NCBI GenBank assembly: GCA_019636615.1
Contig: JAHBXF010000002.1
Coordinates: forward strand, 126,001-190,000
Direction of reading: 5' to 3'
Length of the DNA stretch: 64,000 bases
DNA from: Phycisphaeraceae bacterium
GTDB lineage: Bacteria > Planctomycetota > Phycisphaerae > Phycisphaerales > UBA1924
The notes beneath the pieces were generated by a model, which was not told the DNA's origin, ran no database searches, and was given only the letters and a program-made list of their open reading frames with translations. This document shows, in pieces, positions 56,163 to 64,000 of this stretch; within the stretch, counting starts at the first letter, position 1, and each line of letters begins with the position of its first letter. A program made the translations under genes and the position numbers.

Positions 56163-57713
56163 ATGAAGCCCCGCACCTCGGCCGCAACATCCAACGGTGT
56201 TCACACCCGCGCCCGGCGACCGCGACGGGCCGCGGGCACGCCCCAGGCGCGCAAGAGTGCCCAGCCAACGTGGGACTACGCCCCCGCCCCTGAAACCGTG
56301 AAAGTGAACATCGCTCCCAAATACGGCCACCTGATCGGCGGCCGCGAGGTGATGGGCAAGGGCAAGGCAGGCTTCTTTCTGACCATCAACCCCGCCGACG
56401 AGAAACCCCTTGCCGAAGTGTCGCAGGCAAGCGAGGCCCAGGTGCAAGCCGCCGTGGATGCGGCGCGCAAGGCGTTGCCGTCGTGGGCAGCGCTCCCCGG
56501 CATCGAACGAGCCAAGTACATCTACCGCATCGCCCGCCGCATTCAGGAACGGGCCCGCGAACTGGCGGTGCTCGAAACGCTCGACAGCGGCAAGCCCATC
56601 AAAGAGTCCCGCGATGTTGACGTGCCCTTGGCCGCCGCGCATTTCTTTTACTATGCCGGCTGGGCCGATAAACTCGCCTATGCCTTTCCGGGCCGGCGCG
56701 TGGGGCCTGTCGGGGTGTGCGCCCAGGTCATCCCGTGGAACTTCCCGCTGCTGATGGCCGCGTGGAAACTCGCCCCGGCGCTTGCCTGCGGCAACACCGT
56801 GGTGCTCAAGCCAGCCGAAACAACGCCGCTCACAGCCCTCCGGCTCGGCGAGATTCTTCAGGAAGTTGGCCTCCCGGCGGGCGTGGTGAACATCATCACG
56901 GGCGACGGCCGAACGGGCGCCGCGCTGGTCAGCCATCCGGGAGTAGACAAAGTCGCCTTCACGGGCTCCACCGAGGTCGGCAAACGCATCGCGGGCGCCC
57001 GCGCCAAGGCTCAGGGCCGGGGAAGACAAGTCGGCCTCACGCTTGAACTCGGGGGGAAGAGCGCCAACATCATCTTCGAAGACGCGAGCCTGGACCAGGC
57101 CGTGGAGGGGATCATCTCCGGCATCTACTTCAACCAGGGCGAAGTCTGCTGCGCGGGCTCAAGGCTGCTCGTGCAGGAGCGCATCCTGGACGATGTCATC
57201 GCCCGGCTCACCACACGCATGGCATCGCTGCGCGTGGGCGACCCGCTCGACAAGAACACCGACATCGGCGCGATCAACAGCGCGGCCCAGCGTGAACGCG
57301 TCGAGCACTACACCCGCCTGGGCGTGCAGGAGGGGGCCACGCTCAACGATGTCAACCGCTGCGTGCTGCCCGCGAAGGGGTTCTGGTGCCGCCCTTCGTT
57401 CTTCACCGGGGTTCAGCCCTCGCACACCATCGCCCGCGAAGAAATCTTCGGGCCTGTGCTTTCGGTGATGTCCTTCCGCACACCCGAAGAGGCCATCACC
57501 CGCGCGAACAACTCTCCCTACGGGCTGGCCGCGGGCGTGTGGACCGACAAGGGAAGCAAGATCTTCGATACCGCGAGCAAACTCCGCGCGGGCGTGGTCT
57601 GGTGCAACACCTACAACAAGTTCGACCCCGCGAGCCCCTTCGGCGGCTACAAAGAGTCCGGCTTCGGGCGTGAGGGGGGCGTGCACGGGCTGCGCCCGTA
57701 CGTCTCGATCTGA
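56163..57713 (+). CDS. NAD(P)-dependent aldehyde dehydrogenase
   Basis: A 516-residue ALDH superfamily enzyme starting at ATG 56163 (AAGGAACC upstream). Active-site residues are Asn193 (IPWNFPLL), Glu295 (LTLELGGKSAN) and catalytic Cys329 in NQGEVCCAGSRLLV. The cofactor loop FTGSTEVGKRI is intact. A basic, disordered N-terminal extension of about 45 residues (TRARRPRRAAG) precedes the fold. It resembles betaine/gamma-aminobutyraldehyde dehydrogenases, but substrate is unknown. It is followed by convergent genes, so likely transcribed alone. Confidence 0.92.
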   Translation: MKPRTSAATSNGVHTRARRPRRAAGTPQARKSAQPTWDYAPAPETVKVNIAPKYGHLIGGREVMGKGKAGFFLTINPADEKPLAEVSQASEAQVQAAVDAARKALPSWAALPGIERAKYIYRIARRIQERARELAVLETLDSGKPIKESRDVDVPLAAAHFFYYAGWADKLAYAFPGRRVGPVGVCAQVIPWNFPLLMAAWKLAPALACGNTVVLKPAETTPLTALRLGEILQEVGLPAGVVNIITGDGRTGAALVSHPGVDKVAFTGSTEVGKRIAGARAKAQGRGRQVGLTLELGGKSANIIFEDASLDQAVEGIISGIYFNQGEVCCAGSRLLVQERILDDVIARLTTRMASLRVGDPLDKNTDIGAINSAAQRERVEHYTRLGVQEGATLNDVNRCVLPAKGFWCRPSFFTGVQPSHTIAREEIFGPVLSVMSFRTPEEAITRANNSPYGLAAGVWTDKGSKIFDTASKLRAGVVWCNTYNKFDPASPFGGYKESGFGREGGVHGLRPYVSI

Positions 57714-57742
57714 TGGTTCATAGCCGGCGCCGATGCCTCGGC

Positions 57743-58174
57743 TCACACCCACAACTGCACGATCATCTGCGGCTCGCGCATCTTCCCTTGCCACTCGCCC
57801 ACGTTCGACGTGACGAACTTGACCTCGTATTGAGGGTGCGCATCAAGCCACTCGTTGATCTGCTGGTCGAGAAACGCCAGGCTGTCGTCGTTGAGTTTGC
57901 AGTGAAAACTCTTGACGTGGATCGCGCCCGTGCCGGTCACGTTGGGAGAGCGAGACCATGTCTCTTCGTGTTTGCGGCCACCGAGCCGCTGCTCAAAGAC
58001 CTGGATCTTCGGCGGCGGCGGTTCGGGCGGCACTTCGCCGCCGCCGCCCCCTGAGGCGATGCCGGTCTTGGGCCCCGTGATGCCCGGCGCCGAAGGGCGG
58101 ATCATCGGCGACTGCGCCGGTTGAGGGGCCCCGGTTTCAGAGTCGGGCGTACACAGCAGCAGCGAATATCTCAT
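57743..58174 (-). CDS. Hypothetical protein, 143 aa
   Basis: A protein with a disordered Pro/Gly-rich N-terminal half (PQPAQSPMIRPSAPGITG, then GGGGGEVPPEPPPPK) and a small folded C-terminal half: IHVKSFHCKLNDDSLAFLDQQ, INEWLDAHPQYEVKFVTSNVGEW. The tail looks like a compact alpha/beta unit. No signal peptide or catalytic motif is visible. Codon usage is normal. I do not recognise the family; the C-terminal half resembles short domains seen alone in planctomycetes. Confidence 0.55.
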   Translation of the reverse strand: MRYSLLLCTPDSETGAPQPAQSPMIRPSAPGITGPKTGIASGGGGGEVPPEPPPPKIQVFEQRLGGRKHEETWSRSPNVTGTGAIHVKSFHCKLNDDSLAFLDQQINEWLDAHPQYEVKFVTSNVGEWQGKMREPQMIVQLWV

Positions 58175-58264
58175 CGCGTGTCTCCACTCGCCGACACCCG
58201 GCGGCCACCCCCAGTGGTCTCCGGCGCATCGCGATCAGGTGCTGAACACACCAGCATACACCCC

Positions 58265-58684
58265 TCACCCGCCCGGATCGACAGGAATCCGCCTCACATC
58301 GAACCGCCATCGCGCTTCGTCGATCGGTTCACCCCGCACCCGCCGGGACGGGAAATGCCCCATCTCCAGGTCAAACTCCAGGGCGCCCGGGGCGTCGAGC
58401 AGCACGCGGCAAGAGCCTTCGGCCAGACGCGCAACACGCCCGCGGTTGCCGGAGAGATCCCCTTCATAGGCGAGATAGAGACGGCGGTGCGCCGGCAGGC
58501 GTTGACCGACAAAGGCCGCGACATCATCAAGGTCAAGCCGCACCCATACGCGGACGGCGATGAGCGGGGCTTGGGCGGGCTCATCGGGTTCGAGCAGAAG
58601 GTCGTAGTGCCACTCCTGCGCCTCGCCGGGCAATCCACCGGAGCCGCCGGGTGTATCGTGTCGCAGCAGCACGGCCTTTCCCAT
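58265..58684 (-). CDS. Small LigD 3'-phosphoesterase-like protein (PF13298-like)
   Basis: A 139-residue protein from ATG 58684 with features of the phosphoesterase module that is normally fused to DNA ligase D: an AVLLRHDTPGG start, EWHYDLLLEP (the His-Tyr-Asp metal/active-site region), and LYLAYEGDLSGNRGRVARL. In LigD this module trims 3'-ribonucleotides and phosphates at breaks. Here it stands alone without Ku or ligase neighbours. It is divergent from the TPR lipoprotein gene. The assignment comes from short motifs and could be wrong. Confidence 0.55.
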   Translation of the reverse strand: MGKAVLLRHDTPGGSGGLPGEAQEWHYDLLLEPDEPAQAPLIAVRVWVRLDLDDVAAFVGQRLPAHRRLYLAYEGDLSGNRGRVARLAEGSCRVLLDAPGALEFDLEMGHFPSRRVRGEPIDEARWRFDVRRIPVDPGG

Positions 58685-58801
58685 GACGAACAACCGTAGG
58701 GGCGCGGCCTGTGTCTTCCCGAATTGCTACCATCTGCACGCTGGGTGACGCACGGTCTTGAGGGCCGCGGCGACCCATCGACAGTTCCGGAGCAAACCAC
58801 A

Positions 58802-59521
58802 ATGACGCGGCGATCATCATCTCTCATGAACTCCACACACCTCGGCCGGTTCTCGCTCGCCGCGGGCTTGGCTTTGGCCACGCTCGCGGGCCTTGCCTCC
58901 TGCGGCAGCCAGAAGCCGCTCCACATCGTCAAGGCGGATGGTGAGTTTGCCTACCGCACACAGAACTTCGAGGCGGCCATCGAGAGTTACGAGGAGTTCG
59001 TGCGGCGCAAGCCCGAAGACGCCGACATGCGGCACGAACTCGCCCGGTCGTACATCGGCGCCGGCCGCCCCCGGCGGGCGATGGAAGAGATGATCATCTG
59101 TCTGGACGTCAAGCCTCTCAACGACGCCTATCTGGACACGCTCTCGCAGGCCATGTACGACGCGGGTGAACGCGACGCCCTGACCGCACGCCTGCGGCAG
59201 AACGCCTCTGAGCGAGGCCGCGTGAGCGACTACACCCGCCTGGGCCGTTGGTCGGCACGGCTGGGCAACCCGGACGAGGCCAAGGACGCGCTGCTCACCG
59301 CGGCACGCCTCGATGGCGGCCGGTCGCTTGGCCCGCAGTTGGAACTCGCGGATTTTTACGGGTCGCTGGGCGACACCGCGAACCAGGTGAGGCGCATCCG
59401 CATGGCCTATTTCATCGACCCGACCAACGCAGAGGTCACACGGCGCATCCGCGATGTCGGCGAGATCGCCGGCCCCACATTCCCCCTCAAGCCCACCGAG
59501 TTTGTTCTTCCGCCGCGCTGA
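58802..59521 (+). CDS. TPR-repeat lipoprotein
   Basis: A 239-residue protein with a lipoprotein signal (LALATLAGLASC, Cys about 34; start ATG 58802, with ATG 58826 possible). TPR helices follow: GEFAYRTQNFEAAIESYEEFVRRKP, ARSYIGAGRPRRAMEEMIICLDVKP, LGRWSARLGNPDEAKDALLTAARL and LADFYGSLGDTANQVRRIRMAYFI. It probably anchors protein complexes at the envelope. Divergent from the LigD-like gene and convergent to rlmN. Confidence 0.82.
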   Translation: MTRRSSSLMNSTHLGRFSLAAGLALATLAGLASCGSQKPLHIVKADGEFAYRTQNFEAAIESYEEFVRRKPEDADMRHELARSYIGAGRPRRAMEEMIICLDVKPLNDAYLDTLSQAMYDAGERDALTARLRQNASERGRVSDYTRLGRWSARLGNPDEAKDALLTAARLDGGRSLGPQLELADFYGSLGDTANQVRRIRMAYFIDPTNAEVTRRIRDVGEIAGPTFPLKPTEFVLPPR

Positions 59522-59542
59522 CGAGAGGGGCGCGGGCCCCGC

Positions 59543-60733
59543 TCAGGCGTCCCGGCCTGCAGACTCGTGCCGCAGTTGACCGCACGCCGCGGCGATATCG
59601 CGCCCGCGCGATGCGCGGATGTGCGCGTTCACGCGCGCGTCCCGCAGGGCTTTCTGGAAGGCCAGCACGTCTTCGGTGACAGGCCGCTGGAACGGGGTTC
59701 CCGAAACCTCGTTGTAACGGATGAGGTTGATGTTGGCCCTCAGTGTTCGCGCGAGCGACGCGAGTTGGCGGGCGTGTTCCGGCCGGTCGTTCACGCCACG
59801 CAGCAGCGTGTATTCAAGCGTGACCTCGCGCCCTGTCCTGCGGAACCACGCTTCGCACGCTCCGAGCAGGTCTTTGATCGTGGTGAACTCGGCCCAGGGG
59901 ATCAACTCTCGCCGCAGTTCGTCGGTGGGGGCGTGCAGCGAGAGCGCCAGCGTGATCGGCAGATCCAACTGACTCGCCAGGTTCTCGATCGCCCTGGGCA
60001 GGCCCACCGTCGAGACGGTGATCTTGCGGGCCGAGATGCCCAGCCCGTCGGGGGATGCAATCGTGCGGATCGCGGGCACCACCGCCCCGAGATTGCTCAG
60101 GGGCTCACCCATGCCCATGAAGACCACGTTGCTGATGCGCCCGACGCCCATCAGCCGCCCCAGCCGGTATACCTGCTCGACAATCCGCCCCGCGCTGAGG
60201 TTCGCATCAAGGCCACCGATGCCCGAGGCGCAGAACTTGCACCCGACCGGGCACCCCACCTGAGACGAGATGCAGGCGGTCTTGCGGTCGTCCGAGGGGA
60301 TCATCACGCACTCGGTCTGCCGCGTGCTGTCCAGGTCAGTGTTCACGCCGGCGCTGTCGTGCTGGCCGAGAATCGGCAGCAGCGGGGGTGAGCCGGCCTC
60401 GTCCCCGGCGCGAGCATCCCGCACATCCAGCGGGGCCTCGGGGCCGACGTCGCGCAGCGATGCGTCAGTCTCCCACTGCACGAGCAGTTTCTGCGTGCCG
60501 TCGGTCGCCCGCTGGTGCCGCACCACCCTGCCCGAAAGAAAGACCAGCCCGGCCGCGGCCTTGTCGCGGTCGGCCTTCGAAAGGTTGGTCATCGCCGCGG
60601 GGTTTGTCACGCCGCGCTGGTAGACCCACTCAAGGATCTGCTTCGCGCGGTACGCGGGCATGCCGACAGACTCGCACCAGAGCGCGAGGGTTGCCGGGGT
60701 GTGCTCGAAGATGTGGTTGGTCGGGGGAATCAT
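59543..60733 (-). CDS. rlmN: 23S rRNA (adenine2503-C2)/tRNA methyltransferase
   Basis: A 396-residue radical-SAM enzyme. The CxxxCxxC cluster is CPVGCKFC (Cys161, 165, 168). The C-terminal AACGQL contains the methyl-accepting Cys. Segments VVFMGMGEPLSNL, KITVSTVGL and TLEYTLLRGVND are typical. Residues about 89-139 form an acidic, Gly/Pro/Asp-rich insertion (for example DVGPEAPLDVRDARAGDEAG) not normally present. It modifies A2503 in the ribosome peptidyl-transferase centre and tRNA position 37. The gene lies 10 bases from ispH on the same strand. Confidence 0.93.
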   Translation of the reverse strand: MIPPTNHIFEHTPATLALWCESVGMPAYRAKQILEWVYQRGVTNPAAMTNLSKADRDKAAAGLVFLSGRVVRHQRATDGTQKLLVQWETDASLRDVGPEAPLDVRDARAGDEAGSPPLLPILGQHDSAGVNTDLDSTRQTECVMIPSDDRKTACISSQVGCPVGCKFCASGIGGLDANLSAGRIVEQVYRLGRLMGVGRISNVVFMGMGEPLSNLGAVVPAIRTIASPDGLGISARKITVSTVGLPRAIENLASQLDLPITLALSLHAPTDELRRELIPWAEFTTIKDLLGACEAWFRRTGREVTLEYTLLRGVNDRPEHARQLASLARTLRANINLIRYNEVSGTPFQRPVTEDVLAFQKALRDARVNAHIRASRGRDIAAACGQLRHESAGRDA

Positions 60734-60743
60734 CGTCCGTTGC

Positions 60744-61799
60744 TCACGCGGGCGAGCCGCAGCGGGGGGCCGAGATGGTCATCGGCACCGCGCCGTACAA
60801 CTCGGGTGTGATCACCGGCGTCTCCGCCCTGAAGCGGTACGACTCGGGATCAATCCCGCGTGTTTCCATGATCTTCCGCAGCGCACCCGGGGGGGCGAAC
60901 TCGATATCCTCGTCGAAGATGTTGCGCTGCTCGATGCTCCCGCCGAATCGTTCGAGCAGCGTGCGGCAGACCTCCGCCACGAGATCCTCCGGGGCCGAGG
61001 CCCCGGCGGTGACGAGCACCCGCTCCTGCCCGGTGGCGAACCACGACCAGTCGATCTCGGAAACATCGTCGATGAGGTAGGCCTGCACGCCGATGTTCCT
61101 GCTGATCTCGGTGAGTCGCACCGAGTTGGAGGAGTTTTTCGAGCCGATGACCAGCGTGGCGTCGCACTCCGGGCCCACGGTTCGCACCGCGTGCTGGCGG
61201 TTGGTGGTGGCGTAGCAGATATCGCTCGAAGGAGGCTCCTTGATGTTCGGGAACGCGGCCTTGAGCGCATTGATGATGACGGTGGCGTCGTCGGTCGAGA
61301 GGGTCGTCTGCGTGAGGTAGACCAGTTTCGAGGCGTCTGAGATCTGAAGGTGCGGGATGTCTTCCGGCGATTCCACCACTTGCGTCGCGTCGGGCGCTTC
61401 GCCCAGCGTGCCGATGACCTCCTGGTGGTCTTTGTGGCCCACCAGCAGGATCTGATACCCCTGGCGAGCATACCGCACGGCCTCCGCGTGAACCTTCGTC
61501 ACCAGCGGGCACGTGGCGTCGATGGCCGTCAGCCCGCGAGACCGCGCCTCGGCGCGCACCGCGGGGCTGATGCCGTGCGCGGAAAAGACGACGATGCTCC
61601 CCTTGGGAACTTCATCGAGCGATTCAACGAAGGTCACGCCCTTGCGGATGAAGCGGTCGACGACGTGCTTGTTGTGCACGATCTCGTGGTAGACATAGAC
61701 GCGCTCACCCGGGAATAGGCCGATGACCTGATCGACAACATCGATCGCCATGCGAACGCCGGCGCAGAATCCACGGGGGTTGACGAGGATGAGGTGCAT
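60744..61799 (-). CDS. ispH: 4-hydroxy-3-methylbut-2-enyl diphosphate reductase
   Basis: A 351-residue iron-sulfur enzyme, last step of the MEP isoprenoid pathway giving IPP and DMAPP. Cluster cysteines lie in NPRGFCAGVRMAID (Cys12), DATCPLVTKVHAEA and SSDICYATTNRQ. GHKDHQEVIGTLGE and TQTTLSTDD are conserved. The protein is longer than the E. coli form (316 aa) by C-terminal residues. rlmN follows 10 bases downstream, so the two are probably cotranscribed. Confidence 0.95.
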   Translation of the reverse strand: MHLILVNPRGFCAGVRMAIDVVDQVIGLFPGERVYVYHEIVHNKHVVDRFIRKGVTFVESLDEVPKGSIVVFSAHGISPAVRAEARSRGLTAIDATCPLVTKVHAEAVRYARQGYQILLVGHKDHQEVIGTLGEAPDATQVVESPEDIPHLQISDASKLVYLTQTTLSTDDATVIINALKAAFPNIKEPPSSDICYATTNRQHAVRTVGPECDATLVIGSKNSSNSVRLTEISRNIGVQAYLIDDVSEIDWSWFATGQERVLVTAGASAPEDLVAEVCRTLLERFGGSIEQRNIFDEDIEFAPPGALRKIMETRGIDPESYRFRAETPVITPELYGAVPMTISAPRCGSPA

Positions 61800-61833
61800 C
61801 GCTGAAGGGTAGGGAAGCGGCCGGCGGCGCCTC

Positions 61834-62631
61834 TCAGGCGGTCGCCGTCTGAAAGAGCGTCTGGCAGAAGGGCCAGTTGACGACCCTCATGAACGCGCCC
61901 AGATAGTCGCTGCGCCGGTTCTGATACTTCAGGTAATAGGCGTGCTCCCACACATCAACGCCAAGGATCGGCACCGCACCGGTCGGCATCATGTCCTGCT
62001 GCTTTTCCTGCTGAACAATCAGCAGCCGCCTGCTCATCGGGTCCAGAATCAGCCACGCCCAGCCCCCGCCCTCTACCTGCGCCGCCGCGGCCGAAAAGTG
62101 GGCGGCGAACGTCTCGAACGAGCCAAAGTCGCGGGAAATCGCCTCGGCCAGGGCCCCGGATGGCCGCCCGCCGCCGCCCTTGCCCTCGGGGGCCATCATG
62201 TGCCAGAAGAGGATGTGGTTGGCGTGCCCCGAGCCGTGGAACGAAACTTCACGCGACCAGTGCTTCACCAGCCCCGCATCGCCCCCCTCACGGATCTCTC
62301 TCAGGGCCCGGAGCGCCTTGTTCAGGCCGTCGACATACGCCTTGTGGTGCCGGCCGTGGTGGATCTGCATCGTCTGCGCATCGATGTGCGGTTCGAGCGC
62401 GCCGGGGTCATAAGGCAAGGCCGGCAGCACGTACTCACCCTTCGCCGAGTCCCACCCCGAGAGAAGCGGAGAAGCGGCTGGGGCCCCGGCTCGCGGCGTG
62501 GCGATGGGCACTGTCTGCGGCCCCGTGGGGGGCAAGTGTGCGGGCTGTTGCGCGCGGGCGGCCAGGGCGCTCACGCCGAGCAGGCCGGCAGCGGAAAGAA
62601 CATCGCGACGATTGATCTGAGCGTCTGACAT
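61834..62631 (-). CDS. sodA: Fe/Mn superoxide dismutase with Tat signal
   Basis: A 265-residue SOD starting at ATG 62631. The twin-arginine signal is NRRDVLSAAGLLGVSALAA. The SOD fold runs from LPALPYDPGALEPHIDAQTM. Metal ligands are His of MQIHHGRHH, His of HANHILFWHMM, and the Asp and His of VDVWEHAYYLKY. Manganese and iron cannot be separated with confidence. A Pro/Ala-rich linker (about 27-60) lies between signal and enzyme. It detoxifies superoxide in the periplasm. It begins 202 bases after the sigma-factor terminator region. Confidence 0.92.
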   Translation of the reverse strand: MSDAQINRRDVLSAAGLLGVSALAARAQQPAHLPPTGPQTVPIATPRAGAPAASPLLSGWDSAKGEYVLPALPYDPGALEPHIDAQTMQIHHGRHHKAYVDGLNKALRALREIREGGDAGLVKHWSREVSFHGSGHANHILFWHMMAPEGKGGGGRPSGALAEAISRDFGSFETFAAHFSAAAAQVEGGGWAWLILDPMSRRLLIVQQEKQQDMMPTGAVPILGVDVWEHAYYLKYQNRRSDYLGAFMRVVNWPFCQTLFQTATA

Positions 62632-62810
62632 GCCGTGAGTCTCCGGGTGGTTCTCGGGGAGAGAGAGGATCTTGAAAGGGTGGTGCACGAGACGGCGGAT
62701 CGGGCATCGCGTGCAGCCCATGTGCGGCCTGAAGAGGTGTACGGGTAGGGTAGTGCGCACCCCGCTCGCCGCGGTCAACAGCCGGGGCGTGAGCGGGGCC
62801 ATGAAGAATG

Positions 62811-62838
62811 AAAACCCCGCGCCGACGGCGGCGCGGGG
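62811..62838 (-). terminator. Rho-independent terminator after the sigma-factor gene
   Basis: Minus strand: a perfect 10-bp stem CCCCGCGCCG / loop CCGT / CGGCGCGGGG followed by TTTT. It lies about 60 bases past the sigma-factor stop and before the SOD gene. Confidence 0.85.
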
Positions 62839-62897
62839 TGTTGAGACTACGTTGCGCAAGCGGGTTGGGTTCGAGGGGGTGGCGGCCCTGATGGGCC

Positions 62898-63980
62898 TCA
62901 GCGTGCGCCGACCGGCTCAGATCCCTGCGTCGCGGCCTGGAGTTCGGCCTCCTGCGCTTTGAGCGCATCCTTGTTGCCAAGGAAGTGCGCTTCGAGTTGC
63001 AGGCGGATCTTTTCCATCGCCTTGTTCTGGATCTGACGCACTCGCTCCTTGGTCACGCCGATGATCTGGCCGACCTGCTCGAGCGTCATCGGCTTTTCAA
63101 GTTCGCCGCTCTCGAGCCCGAACCGGTGCTCGATCACGGTGCGTTCGACGTCGGACAGGTCGCAGCGGTTCTCGAGCACGATCCGCTTGACTTCCTCCGC
63201 GGCGTCCTTCTCAAAGCCCTCACGCTTCACCTCGAGGAAGTTGCTGCGTTCGAGTTTGGGGTCGAAGTCGGTCGGGAACCGCTGGCGGTACTTGCTCAGT
63301 TTCATCCCCTGGCGGCTGAATGCCTTGAGGATGGCGCGGCAGGCATAGGTCGAAAACTTGTAGCCGCGCCCGGCGTCGAACTTATCGACCGCGCGAAGCA
63401 GGGCCATGTTCCCCTCGCTGACAAGGTCGGCGAAGTCAACCTCGCTCATGCGGGTGCGCTTCGCCATCGCGAGAACCAGCGCCAGGTTGGTCTCGGCGAT
63501 CTGCTCGCGCACACGGTCGGCGATGCGGTGCCACTTGAGGATCTCTTCGGCCTGGTCAGGGGCGGGCTGGCGGCTGGGGCTCGACCAGACTTCCTGCTGG
63601 ATCCTCCAGATGCAGTACCGGGCGTAGTTGAACTGATGGAAAAGAACCTTCTCTTCGGCGCCCGTGAGGATGACCTGCTGCGCGCTCTTCACCGTGCGGT
63701 TGCGGGCGCTCGAGAGATCATCCATGACGGGGTGGTACCACGTCGTGTCCGGCTTGGGCACTTCGGGCACCTCGGTGTAGATCTTGTTCGACGCATCGTC
63801 TTCGTAGAAAGCGGGGCTGTCGATGAAGTCCTGCTCGCCGGCCATGATCTGGGTGAGAAGTTTCTCGTCGTCGAGGCTGAGCCTGCGACGCACCGAGGTG
63901 CCGGGTTTGCCGACGACCGCGGTCTCGGCTGTGCCCTCAGCGCCCACGCCGGACCGGGTGCGACGCCGGACCTGCTCCAT
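62898..63980 (-). CDS. Sigma-70-family RNA polymerase sigma factor, divergent, no region 3
   Basis: A 360-residue sigma factor. Residues 1-105 are atypical and replace regions 1.1 and 1.2. Region 2 spans about 155-225: ETNLALVLAMAKRTRMSEVDFADLVSEGNMALLRAVDKFDA then YKFSTYACRAILKAFSRQG. The usual ATWWIRQA of region 2.4 reads ACRAILKA, so the aromatic pair that melts the -10 is absent. A short linker (225-262) replaces region 3. Region 4.2 (TLEQVGQIIGVTKERVRQIQNKAMEKIR) is a standard -35 HTH. It is probably an alternative factor specific to planctomycetes rather than RpoD. Upstream sequence lies outside the window. Confidence 0.88.
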   Translation of the reverse strand: MEQVRRRTRSGVGAEGTAETAVVGKPGTSVRRRLSLDDEKLLTQIMAGEQDFIDSPAFYEDDASNKIYTEVPEVPKPDTTWYHPVMDDLSSARNRTVKSAQQVILTGAEEKVLFHQFNYARYCIWRIQQEVWSSPSRQPAPDQAEEILKWHRIADRVREQIAETNLALVLAMAKRTRMSEVDFADLVSEGNMALLRAVDKFDAGRGYKFSTYACRAILKAFSRQGMKLSKYRQRFPTDFDPKLERSNFLEVKREGFEKDAAEEVKRIVLENRCDLSDVERTVIEHRFGLESGELEKPMTLEQVGQIIGVTKERVRQIQNKAMEKIRLQLEAHFLGNKDALKAQEAELQAATQGSEPVGAR

Positions 63981-64000
63981 GGGTGTGAGAACTCGTTTCG

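Overview
The window looks like chromosomal DNA from a high-GC planctomycete, probably from the Phycisphaerae. Four things point there: dense codon-biased GC-rich genes, an outer-membrane/LPS-type envelope (LptD, GmhA), many TPR lipoproteins, and a flagellar set with unusual parts. This is inferred from gene content; no 16S rRNA, tRNA or CRISPR array was seen. About 50 genes are supported. The only strong mobile-like feature is a small repeat-bounded cassette near 32.4-32.95 kb.

Layout. 0-7.2 kb: the end of a sugar kinase, then a + strand run of a membrane-anchored TPR protein, a FlgN-like chaperone, a soluble histidine kinase, a sigma-54 activator, FlgB, FlgC and FliE. This is a flagellar regulatory and rod module without fliF next to it. 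7.2-25.8 kb: mixed housekeeping genes. They include a PLP enzyme, LptD, a secreted EEP nuclease/phosphatase, homogentisate dioxygenase, a Cys/His-rich membrane protein, GmhA, an acyl-CoA dehydrogenase, an enoyl-CoA hydratase, a hybrid kinase with an ethylene-receptor-like membrane domain, a ferredoxin-TPR membrane protein and an MsrB-MsrA fusion.

26-40.3 kb: DinG-like helicase, B12-dependent ribonucleotide reductase (nrdJ), a four-helix-bundle (S23/IVS-type) gene bracketed by heptamer arrays, dCTP deaminase, a lipoprotein FlgI homologue with a long extra C-terminus, and a very long SMC. nrdJ and dcd both supply dNTPs, and SMC serves chromosome segregation. 40.4-42.7 kb: a thiol-redox group (thioredoxin-like protein, DsbD-N-like protein, cysteine-less rhodanese lipoprotein). 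42.7-48.8 kb: an RNA ligase/CPDase-type enzyme, UDP-glucuronate decarboxylase, and a tight minus-strand set of photolyase, LysM protein, FAD oxidoreductase and aldo/keto reductase.

48.9-56.05 kb: envelope polysaccharide functions (GT2, a GT39/ArnT-type membrane transferase, a TIGR02206-type membrane protein, a MraY/WecA-type phosphosugar transferase, an O-antigen-ligase-like TPR protein). 56-64 kb: aldehyde dehydrogenase, a LigD-phosphoesterase-like small protein, a TPR lipoprotein, RlmN, IspH, a Tat-type Fe/Mn superoxide dismutase, and a divergent sigma-70-family factor with its terminator.

The items most worth a second look are the ethylene-receptor-like hybrid kinase, the heptamer-bounded S23 cassette upstream of nrdJ, the FlgI-like lipoprotein, and the sigma factor that lacks region 3.
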